Shown: positions 18,530 to 27,786, counted from the stretch's first letter. The stretch: DNA of 64,000 nucleotides from Mycobacterium sp. 852002-10029_SCH5224772 (GCF_001667315.1 NZ_LZHT01000075.1:1-64000); one strand, 5' to 3'. Numbers and translations are program-made. The notes: generated by a model not told the origin, from the sequence alone.

Positions 18530-19218
18530 AGCTGCCAGGCGCCGGCGAAGTAGCCCACCCCGTAGGGCGCTCCCCGGTACAGCTCCTTGGTGGATCGGGG
18601 TCCCGGCCCGGCCAGGCCGGCCAGTACCTGAAAGGCGACCCGGCCCAGGATCTGGTGCGGCAGGCGGATCAGCCCCGTGACGTCGCCGCCGGCCAGCGCG
18701 TCGTCCAGGGCCTCTTGCGCGGCGGCGTTGTCCGGGTCATGCCCGCCGGGGGCGGCCGGGGTCAGGGTATTGGCGCCGTCGGCCACGACCAGCGCGCCGA
18801 TCGGTTCCGGCAGCCGGTCGAGCTCGGCGCGCAGCTCGCGGCCGCGGCTCAGCGCGGTATCGACGTCGTGGTCGCCGCGGTAGACCCGGACCCCCGCGCT
18901 GGCCTGCGGCTGCGCCTGGCCACGCACCCAGCCGCCCAGCAACGCGCACAACGGCAGCTCCCGTGGCTCGAGCGAGTCGCCGCCCGGCGGGGACAACCGG
19001 ACACGCACGTCGGCACCGAAACCCGCGAACGTGCCCACGGCATCGGGACCGAATTCGTCGTCGGCGGAGCCCGTCCCGACGATCACCCAGCGGCCGGGCA
19101 GCAAGGCTGCCGCCGCCAGCGTCGCCGCGGCCACGTCGGCCACCTCGACGGTGGCCGCGCCGGCGAGTTCGGGAACGAGCACCGGCGCCGACGGGACGAT
19201 GGCAATGACGCTCAGCAC
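18526..19218 (-). CDS. Conserved Ala-rich protein, class III extradiol dioxygenase-like fold (Rv2728c-like)
   Basis: A 230-residue soluble protein. The opening [16 protein letters not shown] and later [12 protein letters not shown] and [10 protein letters not shown] segments resemble the LigB/AMMECR1-associated class III extradiol dioxygenase fold, but I cannot place a full iron site, so enzymatic activity is uncertain. It is coupled to miaA by a GTGA overlap, and conserved linkage to miaA suggests a shared transcript. The GTG start is preceded by TAGTTT and six bases, indicating a leaderless mRNA. Confidence 0.7.
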   Translation of the reverse strand: MLSVIAIVPSAPVLVPELAGAATVEVADVAAATLAAAALLPGRWVIVGTGSADDEFGPDAVGTFAGFGADVRVRLSPPGGDSLEPRELPLCALLGGWVRGQAQPQASAGVRVYRGDHDVDTALSRGRELRAELDRLPEPIGALVVADGANTLTPAAPGGHDPDNAAAQEALDDALAGGDVTGLIRLPHQILGRVAFQVLAGLAGPGPRSTKELYRGAPYGVGYFAGAWQL

Positions 19219-19256
19219 GCCACCAAACTAACGTGACCGCGCCGGCAAGCCGGAAC

Positions 19257-19358
19257 TAGTGGCAATCGCAAGCGCGGCCGTGGCGATCGCAAGCGCGGCG
19301 TAGCCGGGCGCAGCGGGTTGCCACTACAGGGCGTAGCCGGGCGCAGCGGGTTGCGACC
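19257..19358 (-). repeat. Dispersed intergenic repeat, copy B (internally duplicated)
   Basis: A 23-bp unit, GCGTAGCCGGGCGCAGCGGG plus TTG, occurs at 19298-19320 and again at 19331-19353. It is joined to two copies of an ATCGCAAGCGCGGC unit. The reverse complement carries the same words as copy A at 4602 (GCGACCCGCTGCGCCC, CCTGTAGTGGC) and copy C at 37968. It fills most of the 150-bp gap between the Rv2728c-like and DMT-family genes. Confidence 0.75.
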
Positions 19359-19368
19359 ATCAAGCTGT

Positions 19369-20343
19369 TCAGCAACGTGAGCCGTCGGCCACCACCAGAC
19401 AGTCACCATAGGGACCCACGCCGTCGGTGGCGGCGGCGTCACGGGACCGCACTTTTCGCGGCGCGCCCCCGCCGGGTTCGGTCCGATCGACGGCGGCGGC
19501 CTCGCCGCGAGCCAATGCGATCGTCGCGACGATCACCACCGACACGGCGGCGATCAGCACGAATGCCTCGGGACCGCTGGCGTTCAGCGTCTCGCCCAAC
19601 ACCAGCACTCCGAGCAGCCCCGCGACGACGGGCTTGGCCACCGTCATCGTCGGCAGGGACGCGGTCAGCGTGCCGGCGCGGAAGGCCGATTGCTGGAAGA
19701 TCATCCCGGCCAGGGCCACCAACAGCCAGGGCACGAACTCCGGCGACGTCAGCACGCGCATGATGCCGTGCTCGGACATCTCGACGATGCCCTTGGTCAG
19801 CACCGCGAACAGCGCCAACGAGGAACCCGCCACCACCGCCAGCAGCACCGCCGCGAACGGGCTGCCGGACCAAATTCGTGCGGCCACCACGCAGCCCACC
19901 AGCAGCGGCACGATGATCAAGGCCACGATGATCCACGTTTGCAGCGGCGCGCGCTGGTGGCCGGCCGCCGGGTCACCGACGATGATGACCACGGCCAGCC
20001 CGGCGGCCAGGACCATCGCCCACATCCACTCCCGTGGCTTCACCCGATGATGGGCCACCCGGGCGTAGATCGGGAGCGCGAAGAGCAGCGCGGTCACCTG
20101 CAACGCCGTCACCAGGACCACCGAACCCCACGCCAGGGCGGCGGCCTGCAGGCTGTAATTCGTGACCGCGGCCATGCCGCCGAGCCACCATCGCGCGTCG
20201 CGCAGCGACATGCGGAACAGTTCGAGGTGCCCGACCTGTTTGTCGGTGATCTCGTGTGCGGAGCGCTGACGAATCACATCGCCGATCGCCGATGCCAGTG
20301 CCGCGCACAGGGCAATCAACGCAGCGACATCAACCTTGGACAT
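19369..20343 (-). CDS. DMT-superfamily multidrug/metabolite transporter-like membrane protein (Rv2729c-like)
   Basis: A 324-residue integral membrane protein with about nine or ten hydrophobic helices and an EamA-like repeat (AAALAWGSVVLVTALQVTALLFALP in the first half, KPVVAGLLGVLVLGETLNASG in the second). Substrate unknown. A 50-residue polar tail follows the last helix and ends near two cysteines. It is divergent from the DUF349 gene across a 423-bp gap. Confidence 0.75.
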   Translation of the reverse strand: MSKVDVAALIALCAALASAIGDVIRQRSAHEITDKQVGHLELFRMSLRDARWWLGGMAAVTNYSLQAAALAWGSVVLVTALQVTALLFALPIYARVAHHRVKPREWMWAMVLAAGLAVVIIVGDPAAGHQRAPLQTWIIVALIIVPLLVGCVVAARIWSGSPFAAVLLAVVAGSSLALFAVLTKGIVEMSEHGIMRVLTSPEFVPWLLVALAGMIFQQSAFRAGTLTASLPTMTVAKPVVAGLLGVLVLGETLNASGPEAFVLIAAVSVVIVATIALARGEAAAVDRTEPGGGAPRKVRSRDAAATDGVGPYGDCLVVADGSRC

Positions 20344-20766
20344 ATCCCCGACCCCCAGAGCTCACGACCATCCGACCCAGCTTTCCCCGAGGCGCAAGCA
20401 AATACACGCACATTTCGCGCTCAGTTCAACCACAAACCTATGACGTTTCACACGTTGTCCACCGCGCCGCGGGCGATCATCCGATTTTTACTTCAGCAAC
20501 CTATGTAACCGCTTGGATAACCCTAAGAGAGTGTCACAGGTAGCTCCCGCCCGCTGGGATGGGTGTCGCGCGGGCCCACCGCCGCCACCCGGCCGGGAAT
20601 ACCAAGGTGGCAGCGTGTGGCGGGGCAAGCTGCTTGAATACTGTTAGGCACCTGCTGGGAAAACCTGGACGGGTCGTCCGCAGATGCAGGAGACGGTGCC
20701 GCTACGCGCGGCAGGCGCGCGGGACACAAACCGCGCGGAAGGTTGCGAAAGGGTAGTGACGAGCGC
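20344..20766 (+). promoter_or_regulatory. Structured 5' leader and promoter of the DUF349 gene
   Basis: TACTGT at 20639-20644 is a good -10 element for a rightward transcript of about 115 bases before the ATG. The leader can fold into a hairpin with ends GGCACC (20647-20652) and GGTGCC (20695-20700), with inner CCTGC/GCAGG and GGAC/GTCC pairs. A second perfect 7-bp stem follows (20716-20722 with 20731-20737, loop GACACAAA). The remaining 300 bases to the left hold no gene I can support; they include the promoter of the transporter gene. Confidence 0.5.
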
Positions 20767-22104
20767 ATGACGGCTGACGAGCCTCGCGACGATTCAGCTC
20801 GGCCCGTACCGCGTCCGGGACCGCGTCCCGGTCCCCGGCCGGTGAGCTCGGGGTCGCGGCCGGCCGTTCACCCGGTGGTGGTGCCGCCGCCGCCCAGCAA
20901 TCCGCACGAGTTCGGGCGCGTGGACGACGACGGCACGGTGTGGCTGATCAGCGCGGCCGGCGAGCGTGTCATCGGCTCCTGGCAGGCCGGCGACCGCGAA
21001 GCCGCGTTCGCCCACTTCGGTCGGCGGTTCGACGACCTGGCCACCGAGGTCACGCTGATGGAGGAGCGGCTGGCCTCGGGAACCGCGGATGCGCGCAAGA
21101 TCAAGGCTCACGCCTCCGAGCTGGCCGAAACGCTGCCGACGGCCGCCGTGCTGGGCGATATCGATGCGCTCGCTACCCGGTTGCGCAGCATTGCCGAACA
21201 CGCCGAGGCGACCGTCGCCGCGGATCGCTCCCGGCGCGAGGAGCATCGGGCCGCCCAGACCGCCCGCAAGGAGGCGCTGGCCGCCGAGGCTGAGGAGTTG
21301 GGCGCCACCTCGACGCAGTGGAAGGCGGCGGGCGACCGGCTGCGCGCCATCCTCGATGAGTGGAAGACCATCAGCGGTCTGGACCGCAAAGTGGATGACG
21401 CGTTGTGGAAGCGCTACTCCGCGGCCCGGGAGGCCTTCAACCGGCGGCGGGGAGCCCATTTCGCCGAGTTGGACCGGGAACGCTCGAGCATCCGCCAGGC
21501 CAAGGAACAGCTCTGCGAGCGCGCCGAGGAGCTGTCCGATTCGACCGATTGGACGGCCACCAGCGCGGAGTTCCGCAAGTTGCTCACCGAATGGAAAGCG
21601 GCCGGACGAGCGACCAGGGAGGTCGACGACGCCCTGTGGCGGCGCTTCAAGGCGGCCCAGGACGTGTTTTTCGCCGCCCGCAATGCGGTGACGGCGGAGA
21701 AGGACGCGGAGTTCCGCGCCAACGCGACCGCCAAAGAGGAGCTGCTGGCCGAGGCGGAAAAGCTGGACACCAGCAACCACGAGGCCGCCCGGGCGGCGCT
21801 GCGCTCGATCGCCGAGAAGTGGGATGCGATCGGCAAGGTCCCGCGGGAGCGCTCCGCCGAGCTGGAGCGGCGACTGCGCGCGGTCGAGAAGAGGGTGCGC
21901 GACGCCGGCGAGGCGGGTTGGTCGGATCCCCAGGCGCAGGCCCGGGCCGAGCAATTCCAGGCCCGCGCCGAGCAATACCAGCAGCAGGCCCAAAAGGCCG
22001 CAGCGGCGGGCCGGACCAAAGAAGCCGAAGAGGCCCAAGCCAACGCCGAACAGTGGCGGCAGTGGGCGCAGGCGGCCGTCGAGGCCCTGACCCGCAAGTC
22101 CTAA
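20767..22104 (+). CDS. DUF349 coiled-coil protein (Rv2731-like)
   Basis: A 445-residue cytoplasmic protein with a Pro-rich N-terminus, a [19 protein letters not shown] segment (near 58-76) and three consecutive DUF349 units, recognisable by the recurring pattern of FR/RAI..EWK..G....VDDALW.R...A...F near residues 185, 265 and 345. The C-terminal 60 residues are Gln/Ala-rich coiled coil. Function unknown. ATG 20767 is chosen over an in-frame ATG at 20743. Its stop overlaps the stop of the convergent gene by four bases. Confidence 0.8.
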   Translation: MTADEPRDDSARPVPRPGPRPGPRPVSSGSRPAVHPVVVPPPPSNPHEFGRVDDDGTVWLISAAGERVIGSWQAGDREAAFAHFGRRFDDLATEVTLMEERLASGTADARKIKAHASELAETLPTAAVLGDIDALATRLRSIAEHAEATVAADRSRREEHRAAQTARKEALAAEAEELGATSTQWKAAGDRLRAILDEWKTISGLDRKVDDALWKRYSAAREAFNRRRGAHFAELDRERSSIRQAKEQLCERAEELSDSTDWTATSAEFRKLLTEWKAAGRATREVDDALWRRFKAAQDVFFAARNAVTAEKDAEFRANATAKEELLAEAEKLDTSNHEAARAALRSIAEKWDAIGKVPRERSAELERRLRAVEKRVRDAGEAGWSDPQAQARAEQFQARAEQYQQQAQKAAAAGRTKEAEEAQANAEQWRQWAQAAVEALTRKS

Positions 22105-22736
22105 TTGCCGCCGTCAGGTCCAGTACTGCCGTCGGGATCGCGGGGCCGCCCCGGGGCGCCCGGGTTGTCCAGATCGTCCAGCAGCGAGGTCGACTGCTGC
22201 TGCGCGGCGACGCGGCGGCGTTGCTCCTCGGCGGCCAATTGCACGATGGTGCGCGACCACACCACGCGCGCCCAGTGATAGATGAGCAGGAGCACGGTGA
22301 TCCAGGCGACGATCAGGCCCCACCCCGGCCCCGGATGCCCCGCGGCCACGGTCTGACGCGACCAGATCGCCAGCATGCCCGCGGCGCCCGCGATGGCCGA
22401 ACCCGCCAGCGCGACCCAGGCCAGCGCCCAGCGCCGGGTCACCAACGCCAGCATCGAGAAACCCACGCCGAACACCAGCGCCAGCCAGGCGAACACCCGC
22501 GACGGCAGCGCGACCGCGGCCGCACCGGCGCCGTGGCTGCCGAACAGCACGTCCCAGCCGCGCACATCGCCGGTGTGCGGCAGGATGAACGATCCCAGCA
22601 GCACGAACACCAGGATCGACACGAAGAAAGCCCTTGGGCCGGGGTCGATTCCGCGTGCCACCCGGCGTTCGGCGGCCTCGATCTCTGTCCGCAGGGCGCC
22701 GAGATGTTCGTCGTCTTTTTTGATCTCTTTTTTCAC
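22101..22736 (-). CDS. Conserved membrane protein (Rv2732c-like)
   Basis: A 211-residue protein with a charged N-terminus ([12 protein letters not shown]), four hydrophobic helices between about 35 and 160 ([56 protein letters not shown]) and a polar tail. No catalytic motif is visible. The GTG at 22736 overlaps the miaB stop by four bases (GTGA), which suggests coupling; an ATG three codons upstream is the alternative. Role unknown. Confidence 0.75.
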   Translation of the reverse strand: MKKEIKKDDEHLGALRTEIEAAERRVARGIDPGPRAFFVSILVFVLLGSFILPHTGDVRGWDVLFGSHGAGAAAVALPSRVFAWLALVFGVGFSMLALVTRRWALAWVALAGSAIAGAAGMLAIWSRQTVAAGHPGPGWGLIVAWITVLLLIYHWARVVWSRTIVQLAAEEQRRRVAAQQQSTSLLDDLDNPGAPGRPRDPDGSTGPDGGN

Positions 22737-24280
22737 AGTGCACATCCCAAGGGTTCGGCCGGGCCGACGGGCGGCCCGACGGCCGGCATACCAAGACCGA
22801 TACCGCGCGGGCGTCGCCCGGCGGCGTGCGCGTCACCGGCGCGGGTGCGGCGATGGGTCAGGATGCCCGCGTCGGCGATGAGGTGGTGGGGCGCGGCCCC
22901 GGTGACCACCGTGGTGACCATGTCGCCGGGGCGCGGGTGGGTGTCGGCGGGTGCGTCGACAGCTGGGCCGGCGGCAAAGTGCACCAGCCGGCCGTCGCGG
23001 GCCCGTCCGCTCATCCGCGCGGTGGCGGCGTCCTTGCGCCCCTCACCGGTGGCGACCAGCAATTCGACGGTCTGCCCGATCAGGGCGCGATTGCCCTGCA
23101 GCGAAATCTCCTCCTGCAGGTCGACCAGGCGCTCATAGCGTTCCTGCACAACGGCTTTCGGTAGCTGCCCGTCGAGTTCGGCGGCGGGGGTGCCGGGCCG
23201 CTTGGAGTACTGGAAGGTGAACGCGGCCGAGAACCGGGCCTGGCGCACCACGTCCAGCGTGGCCGCGAAGTCCTCCTCGGTCTCACCGGGAAATCCGACG
23301 ATCAGATCGGTGGTGATCGCGGCGTGCGGCATGGCGGCCCGGACGCGGTCGATGATGCCGAGGTAGCGCTCGGCGCGGTAGGAACGCCGCATCGCGCGCA
23401 GCACCCGGTCGGATCCGGACTGCAGCGGCATGTGCAGGGCGGGACACACATTCGGCGTCTGCGCCATGGCCTCGATGACGTCGTCGGTGAATTCGGCCGG
23501 GTGCGGCGAGGTGAAGCGCACCCGTTCCAACCCGTCGATGTCGCCGCAGGCCCGCAGCAGGCGGGCGAAGGCACCGCGGTCGCGGGGCAGCGCGGGGTCG
23601 GCGAAGGACACGCCGTAGGCGTTGACGTTCTGGCCCAGCAGCGTGACCTCGAGCACGCCGTCGTCCACCAGCGACGTGACTTCGGCCAGGACGTCGTCGG
23701 GGCTGCGGTCGACCTCTTTGCCCCGCAGCGACGGCACGATGCAGAACGTGCAGCTGTTGTTGCAGCCGACCGAGATGGAAACCCAAGCGGCGTAAGCGGA
23801 TTCGCGCGCACTGGGCAGCGATGACGGAAACTCCTGCAGCGCCTCGGCGATTTCCACCTGGGCGACCTTGTTGTGCCGGGCCCGTTCGAGCAGCGTGGGC
23901 AGCGACCCGATGTTGTGGGTGCCGAAGATGACGTCGACCCAGGGCGCCTTGCGCAGCAACGCATCCCGGTCTTTTTGCGCCAGGCAGCCACCCACGGCGA
24001 TTTGCATCTCGGGGTTACCCCGCTTGCGCGGGGCCAGGTGGCTGAGGTTGCCGTACAGCTTGTTGTCGGCGTTTTCGCGAACCGCGCAGGTGTTGAACAC
24101 CACCACGTCGGCGTCTCCAAAATCCGAGCCCTCGACCGCCCGCTGATATCCGGCCGCTTCCAGCAGACCCGCCAAGCGCTCGGAATCGTGGACGTTCATC
24201 TGGCAGCCGTAGGTGCGGACTTGATAGGTGCGCGCCGATGCGGCGTCCGCCGCCACGGCCTCTCGCACCATCGAAGTCAC
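22733..24280 (-). CDS. miaB: tRNA-2-methylthio-N6-dimethylallyladenosine synthase MiaB
   Basis: MiaB is a radical-SAM enzyme that adds a methylthio group to i6A37 made by MiaA. The 515-residue protein has the N-terminal cluster ligands Cys26, Cys65 and Cys99, the radical-[11 protein letters not shown] motif (Cys173, Cys177, Cys180) and a C-terminal TRAM domain, followed by a Pro/Gly-rich extension of about 60 residues. The GTG start at 24280 is six bases after TACCAT, indicating a leaderless mRNA. Confidence 0.95.
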   Translation of the reverse strand: MTSMVREAVAADAASARTYQVRTYGCQMNVHDSERLAGLLEAAGYQRAVEGSDFGDADVVVFNTCAVRENADNKLYGNLSHLAPRKRGNPEMQIAVGGCLAQKDRDALLRKAPWVDVIFGTHNIGSLPTLLERARHNKVAQVEIAEALQEFPSSLPSARESAYAAWVSISVGCNNSCTFCIVPSLRGKEVDRSPDDVLAEVTSLVDDGVLEVTLLGQNVNAYGVSFADPALPRDRGAFARLLRACGDIDGLERVRFTSPHPAEFTDDVIEAMAQTPNVCPALHMPLQSGSDRVLRAMRRSYRAERYLGIIDRVRAAMPHAAITTDLIVGFPGETEEDFAATLDVVRQARFSAAFTFQYSKRPGTPAAELDGQLPKAVVQERYERLVDLQEEISLQGNRALIGQTVELLVATGEGRKDAATARMSGRARDGRLVHFAAGPAVDAPADTHPRPGDMVTTVVTGAAPHHLIADAGILTHRRTRAGDAHAAGRRPRGIGLGMPAVGPPVGPAEPLGCAL

Positions 24281-24331
24281 GGGGCCATGGTACGGCGAGC
24301 GGTCGGTACGCGAGAAACCGCACGTCGCGGG

Positions 24332-24844
24332 CTAGACCCGGCGGCGCTCCCGCTCGGCGGCCAACTCGGCGAACACCACCTCGCACGCCAGGTTCTGGCT
24401 GTAGCCACGGCGCGCCAGCATCCCCACCAGCCTGCGCGTCACCCGCGCCTCGTCGGTCAGCGTCTCGCGGCGCAGCTTGGACCGGACCAGCTGCTCGGCC
24501 CGGTCCCGCTCGGCGCCGGCGTCGATCCCGGCCAGCGCCGTGGTGATCACGTCGTTGTCGACGCCCTTGGTGTGCAACTCGGCGGCCAAGGCGCGCTTGC
24601 TTTTCCCGGCGTGCGCCCGGCGGGACCGCACCCACTGTTGGGCGAAGTCGGTGTCATCGACTAAGCCGACGGAGGCCAACCGGTCGAGCACCCGCTCGCT
24701 GACGTCGTCGGGATAACCGCGTTGGGCCAGCCGGCCGTGCAGCTCGGCCCGGGTGCGCGCTCTCGCGGTGAGCAGGCGCAGGCACAACGCCCGCGCCTGC
24801 TCTTCGCGGGAGGGCTCAGAAGTCGACGGGGGCGGGGAGGACAT
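24332..24844 (-). CDS. recX: Recombination regulator RecX
   Basis: RecX binds RecA filaments and limits recombinase activity. The 170-residue product is all-helical with the family repeats ([46 protein letters not shown]). It overlaps the 3' end of recA by 29 bases, so the two are cotranscribed and probably translationally coupled. An ATG at 24859 would add five residues; neither start has a clear ribosome-binding site. Confidence 0.9.
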   Translation of the reverse strand: MSSPPPSTSEPSREEQARALCLRLLTARARTRAELHGRLAQRGYPDDVSERVLDRLASVGLVDDTDFAQQWVRSRRAHAGKSKRALAAELHTKGVDNDVITTALAGIDAGAERDRAEQLVRSKLRRETLTDEARVTRRLVGMLARRGYSQNLACEVVFAELAAERERRRV

Positions 24845-25865
24845 CACCGGAGGGGTCATCGGTCATGACCGCGCCAATGCCGAGCTTTTCCTTGATCTTC
24901 TTCTCGATCTCGTTGGCCACGTCGTCGTTTTCCATCAAGAAGGTGCGGGCGTTCTCCTTGCCCTGACCGAGCTGCTCGCCCTCGTAGGTGAACCAGGAAC
25001 CGGACTTGCGGATGAAGCCGTGCTCCACACCCATATCGATCAGCGAGCCTTCCCGGCTGATCCCGTGGCCGTAGAGGATGTCGAACTCGGCCTGCTTGAA
25101 GGGCGGCGCCACCTTGTTCTTGACGATCTTGACCCGGGTGCGGTTACCGACCGCGTTGGTGCCGTCCTTGAGCGTCTCGATCCGGCGCACGTCCATGCGC
25201 ACCGACGCGTAGAACTTCAAAGCCTTTCCACCCGTGGTGGTTTCGGGGCTGCCGAACATCACCCCGATCTTCTCGCGGAGCTGGTTGATGAAGATCGCGG
25301 TGGTGCCCGAATTGTTCAGCGCGCCAGTCATTTTCCGCAGCGCCTGGCTCATCAGCCGGGCCTGCAGACCGACGTGGCTGTCACCCATCTCGCCTTCGAG
25401 CTCGGCGCGCGGCACCAGCGCGGCCACCGAGTCGATGACCAGGATGTCCAGGGCGCCGGAGCGGATCAGCATGTCGGCGATCTCGAGGGCCTGCTCCCCC
25501 GTATCCGGCTGGCTGACCAGCAGGGAATCGGTGTCCACGCCGAGCTTCTTGGCGTAGTCGGGGTCCAGGGCGTGCTCGGCGTCGATGAAGGCCGCGACGC
25601 CGCCGGCGGCCTGGGCGTTGGCCACCGCGTGCAGGGCGACGGTGGTCTTACCCGAGGATTCCGGGCCGTAGATCTCCACGACCCGCCCGCGGGGCAGGCC
25701 GCCGATGCCCAGGGCCACGTCCAGTGCGATGGATCCGGTCGGGATGATCGAGATCGGCTGACGCGTCTCGTCGCCGAGACGCATCACCGAGCCTTTGCCG
25801 TAGCTCTTTTCGATCTGGGCCATCGCCAGTTCGAGAGCCTTTTCGCGATCGGGGGCTTGCGCCAT
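24816..25865 (-). CDS. recA: Recombinase RecA (no intein)
   Basis: RecA forms filaments on single-stranded DNA, promotes strand exchange and triggers LexA self-cleavage. The 349-residue protein has Walker A GPESSGKT (67-74), a Walker [12 protein letters not shown] segment and the L2 loop region [14 protein letters not shown]. It is uninterrupted, unlike the intein-containing recA of M. tuberculosis. AGGAGA precedes the ATG. Expression should respond both to LexA and to the PafBC-type promoter described upstream. Confidence 0.98.
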   Translation of the reverse strand: MAQAPDREKALELAMAQIEKSYGKGSVMRLGDETRQPISIIPTGSIALDVALGIGGLPRGRVVEIYGPESSGKTTVALHAVANAQAAGGVAAFIDAEHALDPDYAKKLGVDTDSLLVSQPDTGEQALEIADMLIRSGALDILVIDSVAALVPRAELEGEMGDSHVGLQARLMSQALRKMTGALNNSGTTAIFINQLREKIGVMFGSPETTTGGKALKFYASVRMDVRRIETLKDGTNAVGNRTRVKIVKNKVAPPFKQAEFDILYGHGISREGSLIDMGVEHGFIRKSGSWFTYEGEQLGQGKENARTFLMENDDVANEIEKKIKEKLGIGAVMTDDPSGDVLPAPVDF

Positions 25866-25919
25866 GGTGCCTCTCCTATAGTCGGTGTTCGTCTGACCGG
25901 TATCGGTCGGTTGTCGGTG

Positions 25920-25942
25920 ACACTAGGGAAGGCCACCGACAA
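25920..25942 (-). promoter_or_regulatory. PafBC-type DNA-damage promoter of recA
   Basis: Read leftward, TTGTCGGTG (25942-25934), eight bases, then TAGTGT (25925-25920) matches the RecA-independent damage promoter TTGTCRGTG-N8-TANNNT exactly. It gives recA a leader of about 48 bases. Confidence 0.9.
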
Positions 25943-25971
25943 GTTGACTGGCCGAACGCTCACCACACTAG

Positions 25972-25987
25972 CCGAACAGGTGTTCGA
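25972..25987. promoter_or_regulatory. SOS box (LexA operator) upstream of recA
   Basis: On the minus strand the sequence is TCGAACACCTGTTCGG, one mismatch from the mycobacterial SOS box TCGAAC-N4-GTTCGA. It lies upstream of the PafBC-type promoter, as in M. tuberculosis recA. It is also only about 55 bp from the divergent riboswitch transcript. Confidence 0.9.
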
Positions 25988-26043
25988 TTCAAGTCTGACA
26001 CGCCGTCGCCGCCATCGCGTGTGGCAACATCGGCTACCGAAAG

Positions 26044-26158
26044 GCGTCGACGGGCGTTCCGGCCGGAAAGCCCGAGGAAACCGGTGTGAGTCCGGTGCGG
26101 TCCCGCCACTGTGATCGGGCACATCCTGGCCCGAGAGCCAGACACTCGCCGTCGACGC
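26044..26158 (+). ncRNA. Cobalamin (B12) riboswitch
   Basis: The conserved adenosylcobalamin aptamer core is at 26074-26115 (GGAAACCGGTG, GAGTCCGG, GCGGTCCCGCCACTGTGA). The 3' B12-box-like word GCCAGACACTCGCC is at 26137-26150. A perfect 10-bp closing helix P1 pairs 26044-26053 (GCGTCGACGG) with 26149-26158. Downstream, GGGG (26174-26177) and CCCC (26185-26188) make a small hairpin. CCTC (26161-26164) can pair with GAGG (26192-26195) of the ribosome-binding site, suggesting control of translation. The pairing scheme for the expression platform is inference. Confidence 0.92.
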
Positions 26159-26208
26159 TCCCTCACGACGACTGGGGCGGATTTCCCCAAAGAGGCGGTC
26201 GCGAACCC

Positions 26209-26868
26209 ATGGACATCTCCACCGAGCTGGCCGAAATAGCTTCTTACGGAGGATTTTTCGCCCTGACCGTGGGTGGCGACGGGGCAGGATGGCATCCGGT
26301 CGAGCAGTCCTACGCCGACGGCTGCGCCGACCTGATCGACGCCACCGTGCGGCGCTACCGCACGACCGACCTGCGGATCGGTGCCTCACTGGTTCACCTG
26401 GCCCACGCCACCCGGCTGTGGTCCCCCGTGCTCGGGTGCACGATCGCTCACGGCGTCCTGCCCGACCTCGACAACCTGCAACGCGCCGACGGCGGCGCCC
26501 AGCTACGACTGCCCGAACCCCTCGGAAAACCCGCCGATTCACCGGACGCGCTGTACCGCGTCGTGGTGAGCGAGCACATGCGTCCGCTCGCCGCCGGCCT
26601 GCCGGTCAAACTGGCGCCCGCGCTGCTCGCGGGCAACATTGCCTCCGCACTGGTGGGAGCCGCGCGGGCACTGCAGTCGGTGCGGCCCGACCTGCGCTGC
26701 GCGATCGTCGAGACGACCCGGTCCCTGCTGGACACCGGCGTGCTCGCCGGATCCGGCGTGATCACCGGCCAGCGGCTGGACTTCCGGCGCCACAGCTGCT
26801 GCCTGTTCTATCGGCTGCCCGGGGGTTCTCTGTGCGGCGACTGCGTGCTGCACCGGACGTGCCGGTAG
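26209..26868 (+). CDS. FhuF-like 2Fe-2S protein under B12-riboswitch control
   Basis: A 219-residue protein whose C-terminus carries the FhuF-type 2Fe-2S motif C-C-x10-C-x2-C (Cys197, Cys198, Cys209, Cys212), plus Cys218. FhuF in E. coli reduces ferric hydroxamate siderophores. No signal peptide or transmembrane helix is seen, so it should be cytoplasmic. The gene starts 50 bases after a cobalamin riboswitch, so its synthesis should fall when B12 is plentiful. That points to cobalamin or cobalt handling, for example reduction of corrinoids, rather than siderophore iron; this is inference. M. tuberculosis has only a short Cys-rich fragment (Rv2737A) here, as I recall. Confidence 0.82.
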   Translation: MDISTELAEIASYGGFFALTVGGDGAGWHPVEQSYADGCADLIDATVRRYRTTDLRIGASLVHLAHATRLWSPVLGCTIAHGVLPDLDNLQRADGGAQLRLPEPLGKPADSPDALYRVVVSEHMRPLAAGLPVKLAPALLAGNIASALVGAARALQSVRPDLRCAIVETTRSLLDTGVLAGSGVITGQRLDFRRHSCCLFYRLPGGSLCGDCVLHRTCR

Positions 26869-26913
26869 GGCCGGGCGTCGTTTGGCGTTTCCCCGCCGGG
26901 GTATGTGGCCACC

Positions 26914-27540
26914 ATGTCCTCACCCGCACCGCAATCCCTGCGCGCCATCGCACTGGTCTGCTCGTTGAAGAAGAGCCCGGCGCCGTCCAGCAGCGAGCTG
27001 ATCGCCGGCCAGTTGCTCGATCAGCTGCGCGGCGCGGGCGTCGAGGGCGAGACCGTCCGGTGCGTCGACCTGGCGCTGCTGCCCGGCGTCGAGGCCGACA
27101 TGGGACCGGGCGACGAGTGGCCGGCGCTGTTGACCAAGATCAAATCGGCGGACATCGTCATCGTGTCAACGCCCACCTGGGTCGGTCACATGTCCAGCGT
27201 CGCGCAGCGGGTCCTGGAGCGCCTCGATGCCGAGCTGTCCGACACCGACGACGCGGGACGCCCGCGGATGGTGGGCAAGGTGGCTCTGGCGGCGGTCGTG
27301 GGCAACGAGGACGGGGCGCACAAGATCGTTGCCGACCTGTTTCAGGCGCTCAACGACATCGGGTTTTCGATCGCCGCGCAGGGCTGCACCTATTGGAACG
27401 GCGAGGCCATGCAGGGCACGGACTACACCGACCTCGACGACGTCCCGGAGGCTGTCGCGTCCGCCACCGAGAATGCGTCCCGCAACGCCGTGCACCTGGC
27501 CACCGCGCTGCGGCAGAACCCTTATCCGGCATACGAATAA
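26914..27540 (+). CDS. Flavodoxin-fold NAD(P)H-dependent oxidoreductase
   Basis: A 208-residue flavodoxin-like/NADPH-dependent FMN reductase protein: phosphate-loop segment LVCSLKKSPAPSSS near residue 14, the flavin-facing VIVSTPTWVGHMSS near 83 and GKVALAAVVGNEDGAH near 127. It starts 45 bases after the FhuF-like gene on the same strand. If cotranscribed it could feed electrons to that Fe-S protein. However, TATGTG at 26902-26907 lies six bases before the ATG, so a separate leaderless promoter is possible. Confidence 0.8.
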   Translation: MSSPAPQSLRAIALVCSLKKSPAPSSSELIAGQLLDQLRGAGVEGETVRCVDLALLPGVEADMGPGDEWPALLTKIKSADIVIVSTPTWVGHMSSVAQRVLERLDAELSDTDDAGRPRMVGKVALAAVVGNEDGAHKIVADLFQALNDIGFSIAAQGCTYWNGEAMQGTDYTDLDDVPEAVASATENASRNAVHLATALRQNPYPAYE

Positions 27541-27550
27541 CGCGCGCGGA

Positions 27551-27745
27551 TCACCACTGCTCGTGGGGCACGTCGAAGTCGACGCACAACGCCCGCCAGA
27601 TGTCGCGGGGCTCGATGCCCTCCTCGATGGCCTGGGCGGCCGTTCGACCGTCGAAGCCGGTCAGCACGTGGTCGGCCAGCACCGACGAGCCGTAGGTGGT
27701 GCCGAAACGCAGGACTACCCGCTCGTGAAACTCCGTTAGCCGCAC
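27551..27745 (-). CDS. DUF3046 small protein (Rv2738c-like)
   Basis: A 64-residue protein (RLTEFHERV at the N-terminus, DHVLTGFDGRTAAQAIEEG in the middle) of the actinobacterial DUF3046 family, function unknown. The start is set at GTG 27745 because TATGTT (27758-27753) is exactly seven bases upstream, the pattern of a leaderless mRNA. The ATG at 27757 overlaps that -10 element and is rejected. It is convergent with the flavodoxin-fold gene. Confidence 0.75.
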   Translation of the reverse strand: MRLTEFHERVVLRFGTTYGSSVLADHVLTGFDGRTAAQAIEEGIEPRDIWRALCVDFDVPHEQW

Positions 27746-27786
27746 GCCAGTGAACATACCCAGCGGCCAGCGATCGTGAACGCGGG

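Noticed and set aside
20455..20463. TTGTCCACC, close to a DnaA box
   Set aside because: One mismatch to TTGTCCACA and single; too weak next to the perfect pair at 59131-59157.
21405..23138. Long plus-strand frame of 577 codons
   Set aside because: It runs out of frame through the DUF349 gene and antisense to the membrane protein and miaB genes, and its Arg/Gly-rich composition is typical of a shadow frame.
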